Part shown: piece by piece, positions 1 to 6,868 of the stretch | How the letters are laid out: each line of letters starts with the position of its first letter | How positions within the stretch are numbered: position 1 is the first letter of the stretch | From: Pseudoflavonifractor sp. An184 | GTDB lineage: Bacteria; Bacillota; Clostridia; Oscillospirales; Oscillospiraceae | Length of the DNA stretch: 64,000 nucleotides | NCBI RefSeq assembly: GCF_002160305.1 | Contig: NZ_NFKI01000004.1 | Span: forward strand, 62,001-126,000 | Direction of reading: 5' to 3' | Made by a program: the position numbers and the translations under genes | Notes under the pieces: generated by a model | What the model saw: the letters and a program-made list of their open reading frames with translations, nothing else | The model's database searches: none | Told to the model about the DNA's origin: nothing

Positions 1-17
1 AAGCGATGCTGTTTCAT
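1..17 (-). CDS. 5' end of a gene cut by the window edge
   Basis: On the minus strand a strong ribosome site (AGGAGGAGATCTTG) precedes an ATG at 17-15, followed by codons for Lys, Gln, His and Arg before the window ends. Nothing more can be said about the product. The AraC-like gene at 124-1005 lies upstream in the same direction, but a separate promoter seems to sit between them. Confidence 0.4.
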
Positions 18-67
18 CAAGATCTCCTCCTGTTGGAAAACAAACATATCTCTTTGCGTATTGAAGT

Positions 68-76
68 ATTATAGCA
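68..76 (-). promoter_or_regulatory. extended -10 promoter for the gene at the left edge
   Basis: The minus strand reads TGCTATAAT, a perfect -10 with the TG extension, about 50 bases before the start codon at 17. No good -35 is visible 17 bases upstream, which is usual for extended -10 promoters. Confidence 0.4.
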
Positions 77-123
77 GACACCCTGTGTAACTGCATTGCC
101 AAATCAGCCGAGTAACCGCCTAT

Positions 124-1005
124 TCAGACATTTTTTCGGTATTGGCCCGGAGGCACTCCATATTGTTGGCGGAAAGCGGCGGCAAATTGACTGACGCTGC
201 TGTAACCTACCGCTTTTGCCACTCCTTCCAGATTTAATCCGGACGTGTTCAGCAGTTCTGCCGCTCGTTCCATCCGCCTCTGCCGCAGCCAGGTATGAAC
301 AGGCAGGCCATACAGCCGGCGGAACGCCTCCTTAAACGTGGTGGCGGAGAGACAGGCTCGGCGACTCAGGGCTGGGATGGTGAGAGGCTCATCCAGATGC
401 GCTTCCATGTACCGACAGGTCTCCGCCAGAGACCGGGCTATATTCCGATTTGGCATCGAACCCGGGAGAGTATACGTCCCCTGTTCATCCTGGGTGGAGA
501 GCAGATAGAGCAGTTCCACCGACTTCCACACGCACCAGCGCGCCTGCTCGCTTTGGGGAAGACGGTCCAAGTTATCAAAAGCTGCCCGGCTCCAGTTGGT
601 GGGACCCTCCACGGCGCAGCCACCCCGACTGGCCATCCATCGCCGCACCTGCCCTGTGTCCAGGGTTAGGCCACCCAGCAGATTGCAGATAGTTTCCAGG
701 CTCTCTCGGGCACCCCGGGCATCTACCGCCACCAGGACGCCAGCCAGAGATGAGTCCACCCGGGCATTGGTCAGCCCAGAGAAGTCAGTGAGAATCAACA
801 CCTTCCTGGCGTCAGCGGTCAGGAAGGTTCCGTTCCGCCGGGTCAAGGTCACTGATCCCCCCAGGCAGAACAGGGCCTCAAAGTGCAAGGGAGCCAGTTG
901 GAGGGGTAATAGGTGTGGTCCCTTCTCCAGAGAGAACAGACAGGCTCGGGCGCCGGGCATCACCTGGGTCCAATCTCCACGGTCTGCCAGAAATTCCGCC
1001 AGCAA
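124..1005 (-). CDS. AraC-family transcriptional regulator
   Basis: A 293-residue protein with the usual AraC layout: an unconserved N-terminal sensing half and a C-terminal two-helix-turn-helix domain over about the last 105 residues. The second helix region reads VAKAVGYSSVSQFAAAFRQQ and is followed by GVPPGQYRK, the family's end signature. It is the last gene of a minus-strand run after the ZIP transporter and the small heavy-metal protein, 38 bases behind the latter, so it is probably co-transcribed. A role in metal or copper response is inferred from the neighbours only; the ligand cannot be read from the sequence. Confidence 0.85.
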   Translation of the reverse strand: MLAEFLADRGDWTQVMPGARACLFSLEKGPHLLPLQLAPLHFEALFCLGGSVTLTRRNGTFLTADARKVLILTDFSGLTNARVDSSLAGVLVAVDARGARESLETICNLLGGLTLDTGQVRRWMASRGGCAVEGPTNWSRAAFDNLDRLPQSEQARWCVWKSVELLYLLSTQDEQGTYTLPGSMPNRNIARSLAETCRYMEAHLDEPLTIPALSRRACLSATTFKEAFRRLYGLPVHTWLRQRRMERAAELLNTSGLNLEGVAKAVGYSSVSQFAAAFRQQYGVPPGQYRKNV

Positions 1006-1043
1006 TATTTTGCCCCCTTTCCATCTGTCTGCATCCCGGCTCT

Positions 1044-1292
1044 TTACCGGCTGAACAGCCCCTTCTTTTCCCAGGGCTCCTTCCGGATCTCCCCCACCTC
1101 ATAGCCGGTGGCGGAAATGGCAGCACGCAGGGCATCCTCGTCCAGGTCCGTCTCTGCAATCACCGTGGTCTCTTTTTTGCTCCGGGAGGAGGTGACCTTC
1201 TTCACTGGAAATGATTTCCGAACCGCATCGTTTACATGGCTTTCGCACATGCCGCACATCATGCCGTCTACTTGGGCCGTGTACTTCCACAT
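1044..1292 (-). CDS. heavy-metal-associated (HMA) domain protein
   Basis: An 82-residue one-domain protein with the ferredoxin-like HMA fold signature GMMCGMCESHV near residue 10; the CxxC pair would bind Cu(I) or another soft metal, as in CopZ-type chaperones. The start has an AGGAGG site just upstream. It lies between the ZIP transporter and the AraC regulator, and a palindromic operator is 29 bases upstream. The C-terminal tail after about residue 68 (basic, ending KKGLFSR) is longer than in minimal chaperones. The metal cannot be determined from the sequence. Confidence 0.8.
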   Translation of the reverse strand: MWKYTAQVDGMMCGMCESHVNDAVRKSFPVKKVTSSRSKKETTVIAETDLDEDALRAAISATGYEVGEIRKEPWEKKGLFSR

Positions 1293-1320
1293 CGTCTATT
1301 CCTCCTGTCTATTTAAAAAG

Positions 1321-1336
1321 GTTAGATCACGCTAAC
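1321..1336. promoter_or_regulatory. GTTAG-N6-CTAAC operator before the HMA gene
   Basis: The sequence GTTAGATCACGCTAAC is a perfect 5-base inverted repeat with a 6-base spacer. The same arms with the same spacer occur at 2221-2236 in front of the ZIP gene, and both copies continue with TATTA on one side. The arms resemble DtxR/IdeR-type metalloregulator sites (TTAGGTTAG half-sites), although the spacer is longer. Regulator identity is inference. Confidence 0.6.
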
Positions 1337-1374
1337 TATTAGGCATGAAAAAGTGGTCGTTTTGGATGTCTCGC

Positions 1375-2157
1375 TTAGCCCAGTGCCACGTCCAGCGCCA
1401 TCATCAGGGTGAAGCCCAGGGCGAAGGTCAGCGTTCCCACATTGGAGTGCTCCCCCTGGGACATCTCCGGGATCAGTTCCTCCACCACCACATAAAGCAT
1501 GGCGCCGGCGGCGAAACTCAGCAGATAGGGCAAGGCTGGAACCACCAGCCCGGCGGCCAGGATGGTCAGCCCGGCGCCCAGGGGTTCCACCGCACCGGAG
1601 AGCACACCCCCCGCAAAGGCCCGGACCTTGCCCACCCCCTCCGCCCGCAGAGGCATGGAGATGATGGCCCCCTCGGGGAAGTTCTGGATGGCGATGCCCA
1701 GGGACAGGACCAGCGCGGCTGTCATCGTGATCTGGCCTTCTCCCGCCAGGAAACCCGCGTAGACCACCCCCACCGCCATCCCCTCTGGGATGTTGTGGAG
1801 GGTGACGGCCAGCACCATCATGGTGGAGCGCTCCAGCCGGGTGCGGGGTCCCTCTGCCTGCTGGCTCCGCTGGTGGAGGTGGGGGATCAGGTGATCCAGA
1901 CCCAGCAGGAAGAGGATACCGGCCCAGAAGCCGATGACCGCTGGCAGAAAGGCCCAGACGCCCGCCCCAGCGGACTGCTCCATGGCGGGGATCAGCAGGC
2001 TCCAGATGGATGCAGCCACCATAACGCCGGAGGCAAAGCCGGTGAGCCCCCGCTGCACCCGGTCCCCCAGGCCCTTCTTCAGAAAAAAGACGCAGGCGGC
2101 GCCCAGGGAGGTGCCGAGAAGCGGGACGAGCAGCCCCCAAGCTACTGCCAGTTTCAT
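1375..2157 (-). CDS. ZIP-family metal transporter
   Basis: A 260-residue polytopic membrane protein with about eight hydrophobic segments. It carries both ZIP metal-site motifs, HNIPEG in the fourth segment and NFPEG in the fifth, and a histidine-containing loop (HLIPHLHQ) after the third. ZIP proteins move divalent metals (Zn, Mn, Fe) into the cytoplasm. It heads the operon with the HMA protein and AraC regulator. Its promoter has the -10 box inside a palindromic operator, which fits repression by a metal-bound DtxR/MntR-like protein. The substrate metal is not determined. Confidence 0.9.
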   Translation of the reverse strand: MKLAVAWGLLVPLLGTSLGAACVFFLKKGLGDRVQRGLTGFASGVMVAASIWSLLIPAMEQSAGAGVWAFLPAVIGFWAGILFLLGLDHLIPHLHQRSQQAEGPRTRLERSTMMVLAVTLHNIPEGMAVGVVYAGFLAGEGQITMTAALVLSLGIAIQNFPEGAIISMPLRAEGVGKVRAFAGGVLSGAVEPLGAGLTILAAGLVVPALPYLLSFAAGAMLYVVVEELIPEMSQGEHSNVGTLTFALGFTLMMALDVALG

Positions 2158-2220
2158 TCCAACTCCCTCCTGTTCTTTGTCTGCCGGGACAAGTTTTCTT
2201 TCTGCTAATTAAGAGTAATA

Positions 2221-2236
2221 GTTAGTATATGCTAAC
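2221..2236. promoter_or_regulatory. GTTAG-N6-CTAAC operator over the ZIP -10 box
   Basis: GTTAGTATATGCTAAC is the second copy of the palindrome at 1321-1336. It covers the -10 hexamer of the ZIP promoter, the position expected for a repressor site. Confidence 0.65.
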
Positions 2237-2252
2237 TTATATGTATTGTCAA
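2224..2252 (-). promoter_or_regulatory. sigma-A promoter of the ZIP operon
   Basis: On the minus strand TTGACA (2252-2247) is followed by a 17-base spacer and TATACT (2229-2224). Only the -10 deviates by one base from consensus. Transcription would start near 2215. Confidence 0.8.
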
Positions 2253-2385
2253 GGACCACACGAGTATTGAATCATCTTTTTCTATTCTGCCTTTATATTT
2301 TTACCACCATATAGGAGAATTTCATTCAGGGCACAAAGCCAATTTGCCCATTTACATTGTAGATTCCATCGTATTCGTATTCTTA

Positions 2386-2413
2386 TTGACAAAAAGAACT
2401 TTTGTTCTATACT
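2386..2413 (+). promoter_or_regulatory. promoter with LexA-like box at the start of the mobile element
   Basis: TTGACA (2386-2391), a 16-base spacer and TATACT (2408-2413). The spacer contains the palindrome AGAACTTTTGTTCT (2395-2408), whose core GAAC-N4-GTTC matches the central part of the Gram-positive LexA (DinR) box. A repressor there would block the polymerase directly. It drives the leader ORF and sigma-like gene of the mobile element. LexA control is inference. Confidence 0.65.
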
Positions 2414-2450
2414 GGACACAGGCGAAAGCCGAAACTCGCAGCTTTCCGGT

Positions 2451-2474
2451 GAGGTTCACACCCCTGTGAACCTC
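2451..2474 (+). other. hairpin in the mobile-element leader RNA
   Basis: A perfect 9-base stem (GAGGTTCAC / GTGAACCTC) with a 6-base loop about 35 bases into the transcript. There is no T-run after it, so it is more likely an mRNA structure than a terminator. The rest of 2253-2385 shows no gene; it is AT-rich and probably holds the left boundary of the element. Confidence 0.5.
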
Positions 2475-2529
2475 AGGCATTCATGGGCCTCGTAGGGCAC
2501 CAAAACCACCCTGAACGAAGGGAACATCC

Positions 2530-2640
2530 ATGAAGGTCTTCAGTATTTGGCGCTGTACCGGCAGCGCGGGTGTGCGCCTTTCCGTGGAGAGCGGAAAGGA
2601 CATGAATGGACGACTCTGTCGTTGTTCTCTACAATGGTGA
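2530..2640 (+). CDS. 36-residue leader ORF overlapping the sigma-like gene
   Basis: An ATG at 2530 follows a GAAGGG ribosome site at 7-base spacing and opens 36 codons ending TGA at 2638-2640. The product would start MKVFSIWRCTGSAG and has three cysteines. It runs through the stem that hides the ribosome site of the next gene and ends 35 bases inside that gene in another frame. This is the layout of a translational-coupling or stalling leader. No protein evidence; the call rests on the ribosome site and position. Confidence 0.45.
   Translation: MKVFSIWRCTGSAGVRLSVESGKDMNGRLCRCSLQW
2577..2599 (+). promoter_or_regulatory. stem-loop hiding the sigma-like gene's ribosome site
   Basis: CCTTTCCG (2577-2584) pairs perfectly with CGGAAAGG (2592-2599) across a 7-base loop. 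The right arm contains the Shine-Dalgarno sequence for the ATG at 2606. A second stem, GCGCTG / CAGCGC, lies at 2550-2567. A ribosome translating the leader ORF would open both stems. Confidence 0.55.
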
Positions 2641-2995
2641 GCCAGTATCGGTGCCAAAGGAGGTAGCGGAATTTCTGGAGCAGGAGCGGAAGCGGGAGCA
2701 GGCGCAGGACAAGCGGGACGAGAGGCATCTGAGTAGAAGTGAGTTTGAAACGGTGCTGTCCTGCCTTGGAAACACCGATCCTCCCGTGGAAGAAACTGCG
2801 ATCCAGGCCCTCCAGCTTGAAACTCTGCGAAAGGCTGTCCAAAAATTGGATGCCCAGGAGCAAAACCTGGTCGCCCTGCGCTATGGTCAGGAGCTGACCA
2901 TGGAGGAGATCGGGAGGCTCTGCGGCATCTCGAAAATGGCGGTATCAAAGCGGCTGAGAAGGCTCCACGAAAAGCTGAGGAGCTCTGTCACATGA
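2606..2995 (+). CDS. sigma-70 region 4-like DNA-binding regulator of the mobile element
   Basis: A 129-residue protein. The C-terminal part (about 75-125) is a sigma region 4-type helix-turn-helix: LVALRYGQELTMEEIGRLCG followed by ISKMAVSKRLRRLHEKL. The N-terminal half is acidic/basic and not recognisable as sigma region 2, so it may be an accessory regulator rather than a full sigma factor; similar proteins lead many clostridial mobile elements. The ATG at 2606 has an AAAGGA site five bases upstream, inside a stem. A terminator overlaps the stop codon, so this gene may be transcribed apart from the ATPase gene downstream. Confidence 0.75.
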   Translation: MDDSVVVLYNGEPVSVPKEVAEFLEQERKREQAQDKRDERHLSRSEFETVLSCLGNTDPPVEETAIQALQLETLRKAVQKLDAQEQNLVALRYGQELTMEEIGRLCGISKMAVSKRLRRLHEKLRSSVT

Positions 2996-3016
2996 CAGGG
3001 CTCCCCAGCTTTTTTC
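2973..3016 (+). terminator. intrinsic terminator overlapping the sigma-like gene's end
   Basis: An 18-base imperfect stem (arms 2973-2990 and 2993-3010) with a 2-base loop and six Ts. The left arm is coding and the stop codon is in the right arm. From here to 3223 no gene is convincing; a weak promoter-like TTTACA near 3103 could serve the ATPase gene. Confidence 0.85.
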
Positions 3017-3223
3017 TGTCTCTGGGCTTGCTATTCATAAGCTCCGCTCTCGTCCATACTGGATGGGAGCAAAATTTTTTCCAAAGATTTTCTATTTTCT
3101 GGTTTACAAACTGCTTCTGAGTGTCCTAATGGGTGAAGGACAAAGGTTCCGAATCGGAAAACCAGCTGATGGCCGCAGTTGGGATTGTCCTAAAACAAAC
3201 TCAGAAAAGAAAGAAGGGCGAAC

Positions 3224-4321
3224 ATGAATCCAACCCCGTTGACCTATCTGGACGGCGAAACTCTGATGAGCACCGTCCTGCCGCCCATCCGCTTTGTCGT
3301 AGACAAACTGCTCCCCCAGGGACTGCACATCCTGGCTGGAGCGCCGAAGGTAGGAAAATCCTGGCTGGCTCTGTGGCTCTGCCTGTGTGTTGCCAAAGGA
3401 GAGCCGGTCTGGAATTTCCCCACTCTCCGGGGCGGCGTCCTCTACCTCTGCCTGGAAGACAGCTATTCCCGCATCCAAAACCGCCTGCTGGACATCACAG
3501 ACAACGCCCCAGCAGACTTGTGCTTTGCCACCGTGTCTGAGAAACTGCACAGCGGGCTGGAGGAGCAGATCGAGGGATTTCTTGGCGCACACCCAGATAC
3601 TGCGCTGGTGGTCATTGACACTCTCCAGCGCATCCGGGCTGTGGGAAACGAGGCAAATCCCTACGCCAGCGACTACCGGGATCTGGGTGTACTGAAGGAA
3701 TTGGCAGACCGGAACCGCATCGCCATTCTGCTGATCCACCACCTGCGGAAACTAAACGATGAAGACCCCATGAACATGATCTCCGGTACCACCGGCATCA
3801 GCGGCGCCACGGACACCAACCTGGTACTGAAGAAAGGAAAAAGGAGCGGCAGCGCCGCCACTCTCTACTGCACCGGGCGGGACATCGAGTACCAGGAGTT
3901 GGCCCTGGAGTTCGACCAAGACGCCCATGTATGGAAGCTGGTGTCCAGCGGGGAATCCACAGAAGAACAGGACAAAATCCTGGCTTCTCTCTCTGCTTTC
4001 CTCGCGGAGCGCCGGGAATTTACCGGCACCGCCACGGAGCTGGCAGAGGCGCTGGAGCCCTATTGCAAAGAAAAAATGCGTCCCAATGTGCTGATGAAGC
4101 ACCTGCTCCGCCGCCAAGAGGAGCTGTCCCGCATGGGGATTGCTATCCAAAACAGGCGGACTCGTGACCGGCGGGAGCTGTTGTTGACACGCGCCTGTGA
4201 CGGCAATGACGGCAGTGACGGGAAAAACGATACGGAGCCGGTGCCGGATTTGTTGTCACAGCCGTCACAGCTGTCACCGAATCCAACAGACACTTCTGAC
4301 GAAGGGGGCGCGGACAAATGA
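3224..4321 (+). CDS. RepA-like AAA ATPase (AAA_25 type) of the mobile element
   Basis: A 365-residue protein with a RecA-fold ATPase domain over about residues 20-250: Walker A GAPKVGKSW at residues 39-47, a Walker B ending ALVVIDTLQ near 125-133 and the ILLIHHLRK strand of the plasmid RepA helicase family near 170. Such proteins act as hexameric replicative helicases or initiation ATPases of plasmids and mobilizable elements. The C-terminal 100 residues look like a winged-helix-type region plus a Ser/Asp-rich tail. Its stop overlaps the next start (ATGA), so it is coupled to the small gene at 4318. Confidence 0.8.
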   Translation: MNPTPLTYLDGETLMSTVLPPIRFVVDKLLPQGLHILAGAPKVGKSWLALWLCLCVAKGEPVWNFPTLRGGVLYLCLEDSYSRIQNRLLDITDNAPADLCFATVSEKLHSGLEEQIEGFLGAHPDTALVVIDTLQRIRAVGNEANPYASDYRDLGVLKELADRNRIAILLIHHLRKLNDEDPMNMISGTTGISGATDTNLVLKKGKRSGSAATLYCTGRDIEYQELALEFDQDAHVWKLVSSGESTEEQDKILASLSAFLAERREFTGTATELAEALEPYCKEKMRPNVLMKHLLRRQEELSRMGIAIQNRRTRDRRELLLTRACDGNDGSDGKNDTEPVPDLLSQPSQLSPNPTDTSDEGGADK

Positions 4322-4644
4322 ACCGATTGGAGAAAGATTTGAAATTGCTCTTGGATTCCTTGGCGGACCGCTGCATAGATGAGACCATGCGCTCCGTCAT
4401 GGAGGCAATGAAACAGTCCATGGATGACGAGGAAATTCCCCCAGCGGAGACAGTGAGATCCTTCATCCAACACCCGGGACAGCCCACGGAGCTGACGGCT
4501 TTCCAGCAGGCCCTTGCAATGGACAATCTGCTGGAGCAGGCGGAAGTAAATTTCCGTACGCTCTGCGATCTGCTCCGCTACCACTACTGGAAACAGGCCG
4601 GAGCGGTCAGCTCCGTGGAGGAGTTCATAGAGCTGTTCCGGTAA
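4318..4644 (+). CDS. hypothetical protein of the mobile element
   Basis: A 108-residue acidic, largely helical protein that I do not recognise. Its ATG overlaps the stop of the ATPase gene by four bases, a sign of coupled translation. It sits between the replication ATPase and the mobC/oriT region, so it probably belongs to replication or mobilization. No membrane segment, signal peptide or cysteine motif is visible. Confidence 0.65.
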   Translation: MNRLEKDLKLLLDSLADRCIDETMRSVMEAMKQSMDDEEIPPAETVRSFIQHPGQPTELTAFQQALAMDNLLEQAEVNFRTLCDLLRYHYWKQAGAVSSVEEFIELFR

Positions 4645-4776
4645 GACGCTGAGTGGGTGCCGATAACGGGGATTCCTCCCTTTCGGGAGGGCAAGCATCG
4701 CGTCCGGCTATACGCCGGCCACCGTTCCGGGGTGCTGCCCCGGACCACAGCCCCTGAAGGGGAGAAAGGAGCGTCA
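4645..4776 (+). other. candidate oriT: four-hairpin region before mobC
   Basis: Between the small ORF and mobC the DNA folds into four stem-loops: CCTCCC/GGGAGG (4675-4690), CCGGC/GCCGG (4704-4718), TCCGGGG/CCCCGGA (4726-4744) and CCCCT/AGGGG (4751-4762). The first is preceded by GATAACGGGGATT. Transfer origins of small mobilizable elements commonly lie beside mobC and the relaxase gene and consist of such repeats. The nick site is not proven. Confidence 0.5.
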
Positions 4777-5094
4777 ATGCAGAGAGAAAAGAAAACCGAG
4801 ATCATCACTCTGCGGGTAACACCGCAGACGAAAGACCGCATCCGGGCCAAGGCGCGGGAGCTGGGCCTGACGGTCACCGACTACCTGTGTCTCTGCGGGC
4901 TGGGCAAGAGGATCATCCGGGTGGAGGGCCTGGACAATGTGCTCTCTGAACTGAAAGCCCAGGGGCGGAATCTCAACCAGCTCACCACTCTGGCCAACAT
5001 GGGCAAGATCGCCGTGGTGTATGGGGATCGACTGGCGGAGGGCTACGGTCAGATCAACGAGCAGCTCCGCCAGCTGTTGCGGGAGGTGACCTGA
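4777..5094 (+). CDS. mobC: MobC-family mobilization protein
   Basis: The ATG at 4777 has the site GAAAGGAG upstream and gives 105 residues beginning MQREKKTEIITLRV. An earlier in-frame ATG at 4657 would read through the hairpins and is unlikely. The N-terminal ribbon-helix-helix (ITLRVTPQTKDRIRAKAREL) and the central GRNLNQLTTLANMG segment are typical of MobC (plasmid mobilization relaxosome) proteins, which open DNA at oriT for the relaxase. It ends one base before the relaxase start. Confidence 0.85.
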   Translation: MQREKKTEIITLRVTPQTKDRIRAKARELGLTVTDYLCLCGLGKRIIRVEGLDNVLSELKAQGRNLNQLTTLANMGKIAVVYGDRLAEGYGQINEQLRQLLREVT

Positions 5095-5095
5095 G

Positions 5096-6463
5096 ATGGC
5101 TACTTTTACCGTCGTCAAGAACCGGGGCGGAGGCCGGGGCGCGCTGGGCGGAGTGCTGCGATACACCCAGCAGGACGAAAAGACGCTGTGGAAAGGGCAA
5201 CGGTTAGCGACAGGCTGGAACTGCACCGCCCAGTCCGCTCTCTCCGAGATGCGGCTCACCAAGGATCGATTCCGAAAAACGGACGGGCGGCAGTGCTATC
5301 ACTTTGTCCAGTCCTTTGCGGAGATAGACGACCTGACACCCCAGGAGGCCCACGCCATTGCTCTGGAGCTGGCCCAGCGGGAGTTCCCTAACTTCGAGGT
5401 GCTGGTGGCCACTCATATCGACACCGACCATCTGCACAGCCACCTGATCGTCAACAGCGTCAGCTTCCAGGACGGCAGGAAACTCCATCAGAGCGCCGCC
5501 GACCTCCAGGCCCACCGGCTGGCCAGCGATGAGATCTGTGCCACCCACGGCCTGGAGATCCTACCGCCGCCTCAGAGACAGGTCAAGCAGAAACGCATGG
5601 GCAGCCGGGAATACCGCTCCGCCGCCAAGGGCGAGAGTTGGAAGTTCCGACTGATGGACACCATCGACCAGTGCATGAAGTACGCCGAAACCAAAGACAA
5701 ATTTATTTCTTTGATGGAGAGCGAGGGCTACCAAGTGCGCTGGACGGACAGCCGGAAGAACATCACCTACACCACACCGGAAGGAATGAAATGCCGGGAT
5801 GACCGGCTTCACGAAACGAAGTATACGAAGGAGGTCATGGAACGTGAATTCCGAATCCGGGCAGAAATTATCTCTGGAGGAGTTGAAACAGCGAAATCGG
5901 GCATCGGCCTTTTCCGTGCCAGCCGCGCCGCCGGACACTCCCACGAGGCAGGACAGGGAGAATCTGCTGGCGGTACTCACGGCCCTGTACCGGCTGGAGA
6001 GCACCAACAGCAGCCGGCTGGAGCACCTGGAGGCCAGCGTTGCGGCACAGGAGGCCCTGTTTCGGGCGTTGAGCCGGCAGGTGGGGCAGCTCCCCACACA
6101 GTCCCAGCTGGAGGCGCTGGCGCGGGATGTGGCCCAAATGAGGGCGGAGCTGAAACAGGCTGGGAAGAAGAAAGAGCTTTCTGTTTCTCCGCCCAGTTTG
6201 GAGACGGCACTGTCCGTCCTGATCTGGCTGGCCCTGATTTTGCTGGGCACGCTGGTGGGCATGGTGGTCTTGCGGACGATCTGGTCCGGCTTGGCCGCAC
6301 TCTGGAGCGCGATGCGGACGCTGATCCCGTAAGGGATGCCACCACCACACATCAGCACGGTGATAGAAAAGCCCTCCGCAGGGAGAGAGAGAAAAAGATC
6401 GCCCTTGGCCACAAGGAGGACGATCATGAGGAAGAACCAACTTGGCAGCAGACCATGAGCTGA
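5096..6463 (+). CDS. relaxase/mobilization nuclease (MobA/VirD2 family)
   Basis: A 455-residue relaxase that would nick one oriT strand and stay covalently bound to it. The metal-binding three-histidine signature HIDTDHLHSHLIVN is at residues 107-120, with FRKTDGRQCYHFVQSF upstream of it. The catalytic half ends near residue 255. The C-terminal 200 residues are Gly/Ala/Pro-rich where they overlap another gene (5844-6332) in a different frame. Beyond that overlap the tail turns charged (EREKKIALGHK), a style seen at the ends of clostridial relaxases. No coupling protein or T4SS gene is near, so transfer would need a helper. Confidence 0.85.
   Translation: MATFTVVKNRGGGRGALGGVLRYTQQDEKTLWKGQRLATGWNCTAQSALSEMRLTKDRFRKTDGRQCYHFVQSFAEIDDLTPQEAHAIALELAQREFPNFEVLVATHIDTDHLHSHLIVNSVSFQDGRKLHQSAADLQAHRLASDEICATHGLEILPPPQRQVKQKRMGSREYRSAAKGESWKFRLMDTIDQCMKYAETKDKFISLMESEGYQVRWTDSRKNITYTTPEGMKCRDDRLHETKYTKEVMEREFRIRAEIISGGVETAKSGIGLFRASRAAGHSHEAGQGESAGGTHGPVPAGEHQQQPAGAPGGQRCGTGGPVSGVEPAGGAAPHTVPAGGAGAGCGPNEGGAETGWEEERAFCFSAQFGDGTVRPDLAGPDFAGHAGGHGGLADDLVRLGRTLERDADADPVRDATTTHQHGDRKALRREREKKIALGHKEDDHEEEPTWQQTMS
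5844..6332 (+). CDS. coiled-coil membrane protein nested inside the relaxase gene
   Basis: In the +1 frame relative to the relaxase, a GTG at 5844 preceded by GAAGGAGG at 9-base spacing opens 162 codons ending TAA at 6330-6332. The product has a Lys/Glu-rich start, a long amphipathic helix (about 35-110, LEHLEASVAAQEALFRALSR) and a single membrane segment near the C-terminus (LIWLALILLGTLVGMVVL). Codons in this frame end mostly in G or C like the genome's other genes, whereas the relaxase frame across the same DNA does not. Function unknown. It may act in mobilization at the membrane. An in-frame ATG at 5799 exists but lacks a site. Confidence 0.7.
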   Translation: MNSESGQKLSLEELKQRNRASAFSVPAAPPDTPTRQDRENLLAVLTALYRLESTNSSRLEHLEASVAAQEALFRALSRQVGQLPTQSQLEALARDVAQMRAELKQAGKKKELSVSPPSLETALSVLIWLALILLGTLVGMVVLRTIWSGLAALWSAMRTLIP

Positions 6464-6499
6464 GGCCAACCGTTCCCTGATATGGGAAGAAAGGCGAAT

Positions 6500-6784
6500 A
6501 TGAAAAAAGATTACGAGGAGTATCGGGACACCGGCATTCTGGGCGGCTACCACCCGGAGATGGCCGTACTGCGGGAGCAGAGCGATGGGGAGGTCATGAC
6601 GATATTTCGTGACACAGAGTATCACCAGCAGGAGCAGAATATGGAGTGCCGGCGGGAGATGCTCATCCGTGGAAAGGTGTTTCATGTGACCTCTGTATTT
6701 CCCAACCAAGCCATAGCAACGCCCACGGACAAGATGCTCTCCCTCATCGACGCGGAGTTTTCCGAAAAGGGCCACAGCGCCTGA
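6500..6784 (+). CDS. small TnpW-like protein of the mobile element
   Basis: The second in-frame ATG (6500) has GAAAGGCG just upstream and gives 94 residues; the first ATG is at 6482. The C-terminal segment (GKVFHVTSVFPNQAIATPTD, then a helix ending LIDAEF) resembles the short transposon-encoded TnpW proteins that accompany large serine recombinases in clostridial elements. The role of that family is not established. It lies 84 bases before the recombinase gene. Confidence 0.6.
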   Translation: MKKDYEEYRDTGILGGYHPEMAVLREQSDGEVMTIFRDTEYHQQEQNMECRREMLIRGKVFHVTSVFPNQAIATPTDKMLSLIDAEFSEKGHSA

Positions 6785-6868
6785 CGTTTCAGTAGACTTG
6801 GGGGAGCCGGCGGGGTATACTGTTGCTGCCCCATACCGGCTTGCCCCAGGAAAAGGAGGTTACAAAAT

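Noticed and set aside
3133-3540. GTG-started ORF before and overlapping the RepA-like gene
   Set aside because: After 3224 it overlaps the ATPase in another frame with shadow composition; the first 30 codons lack a clear ribosome site.
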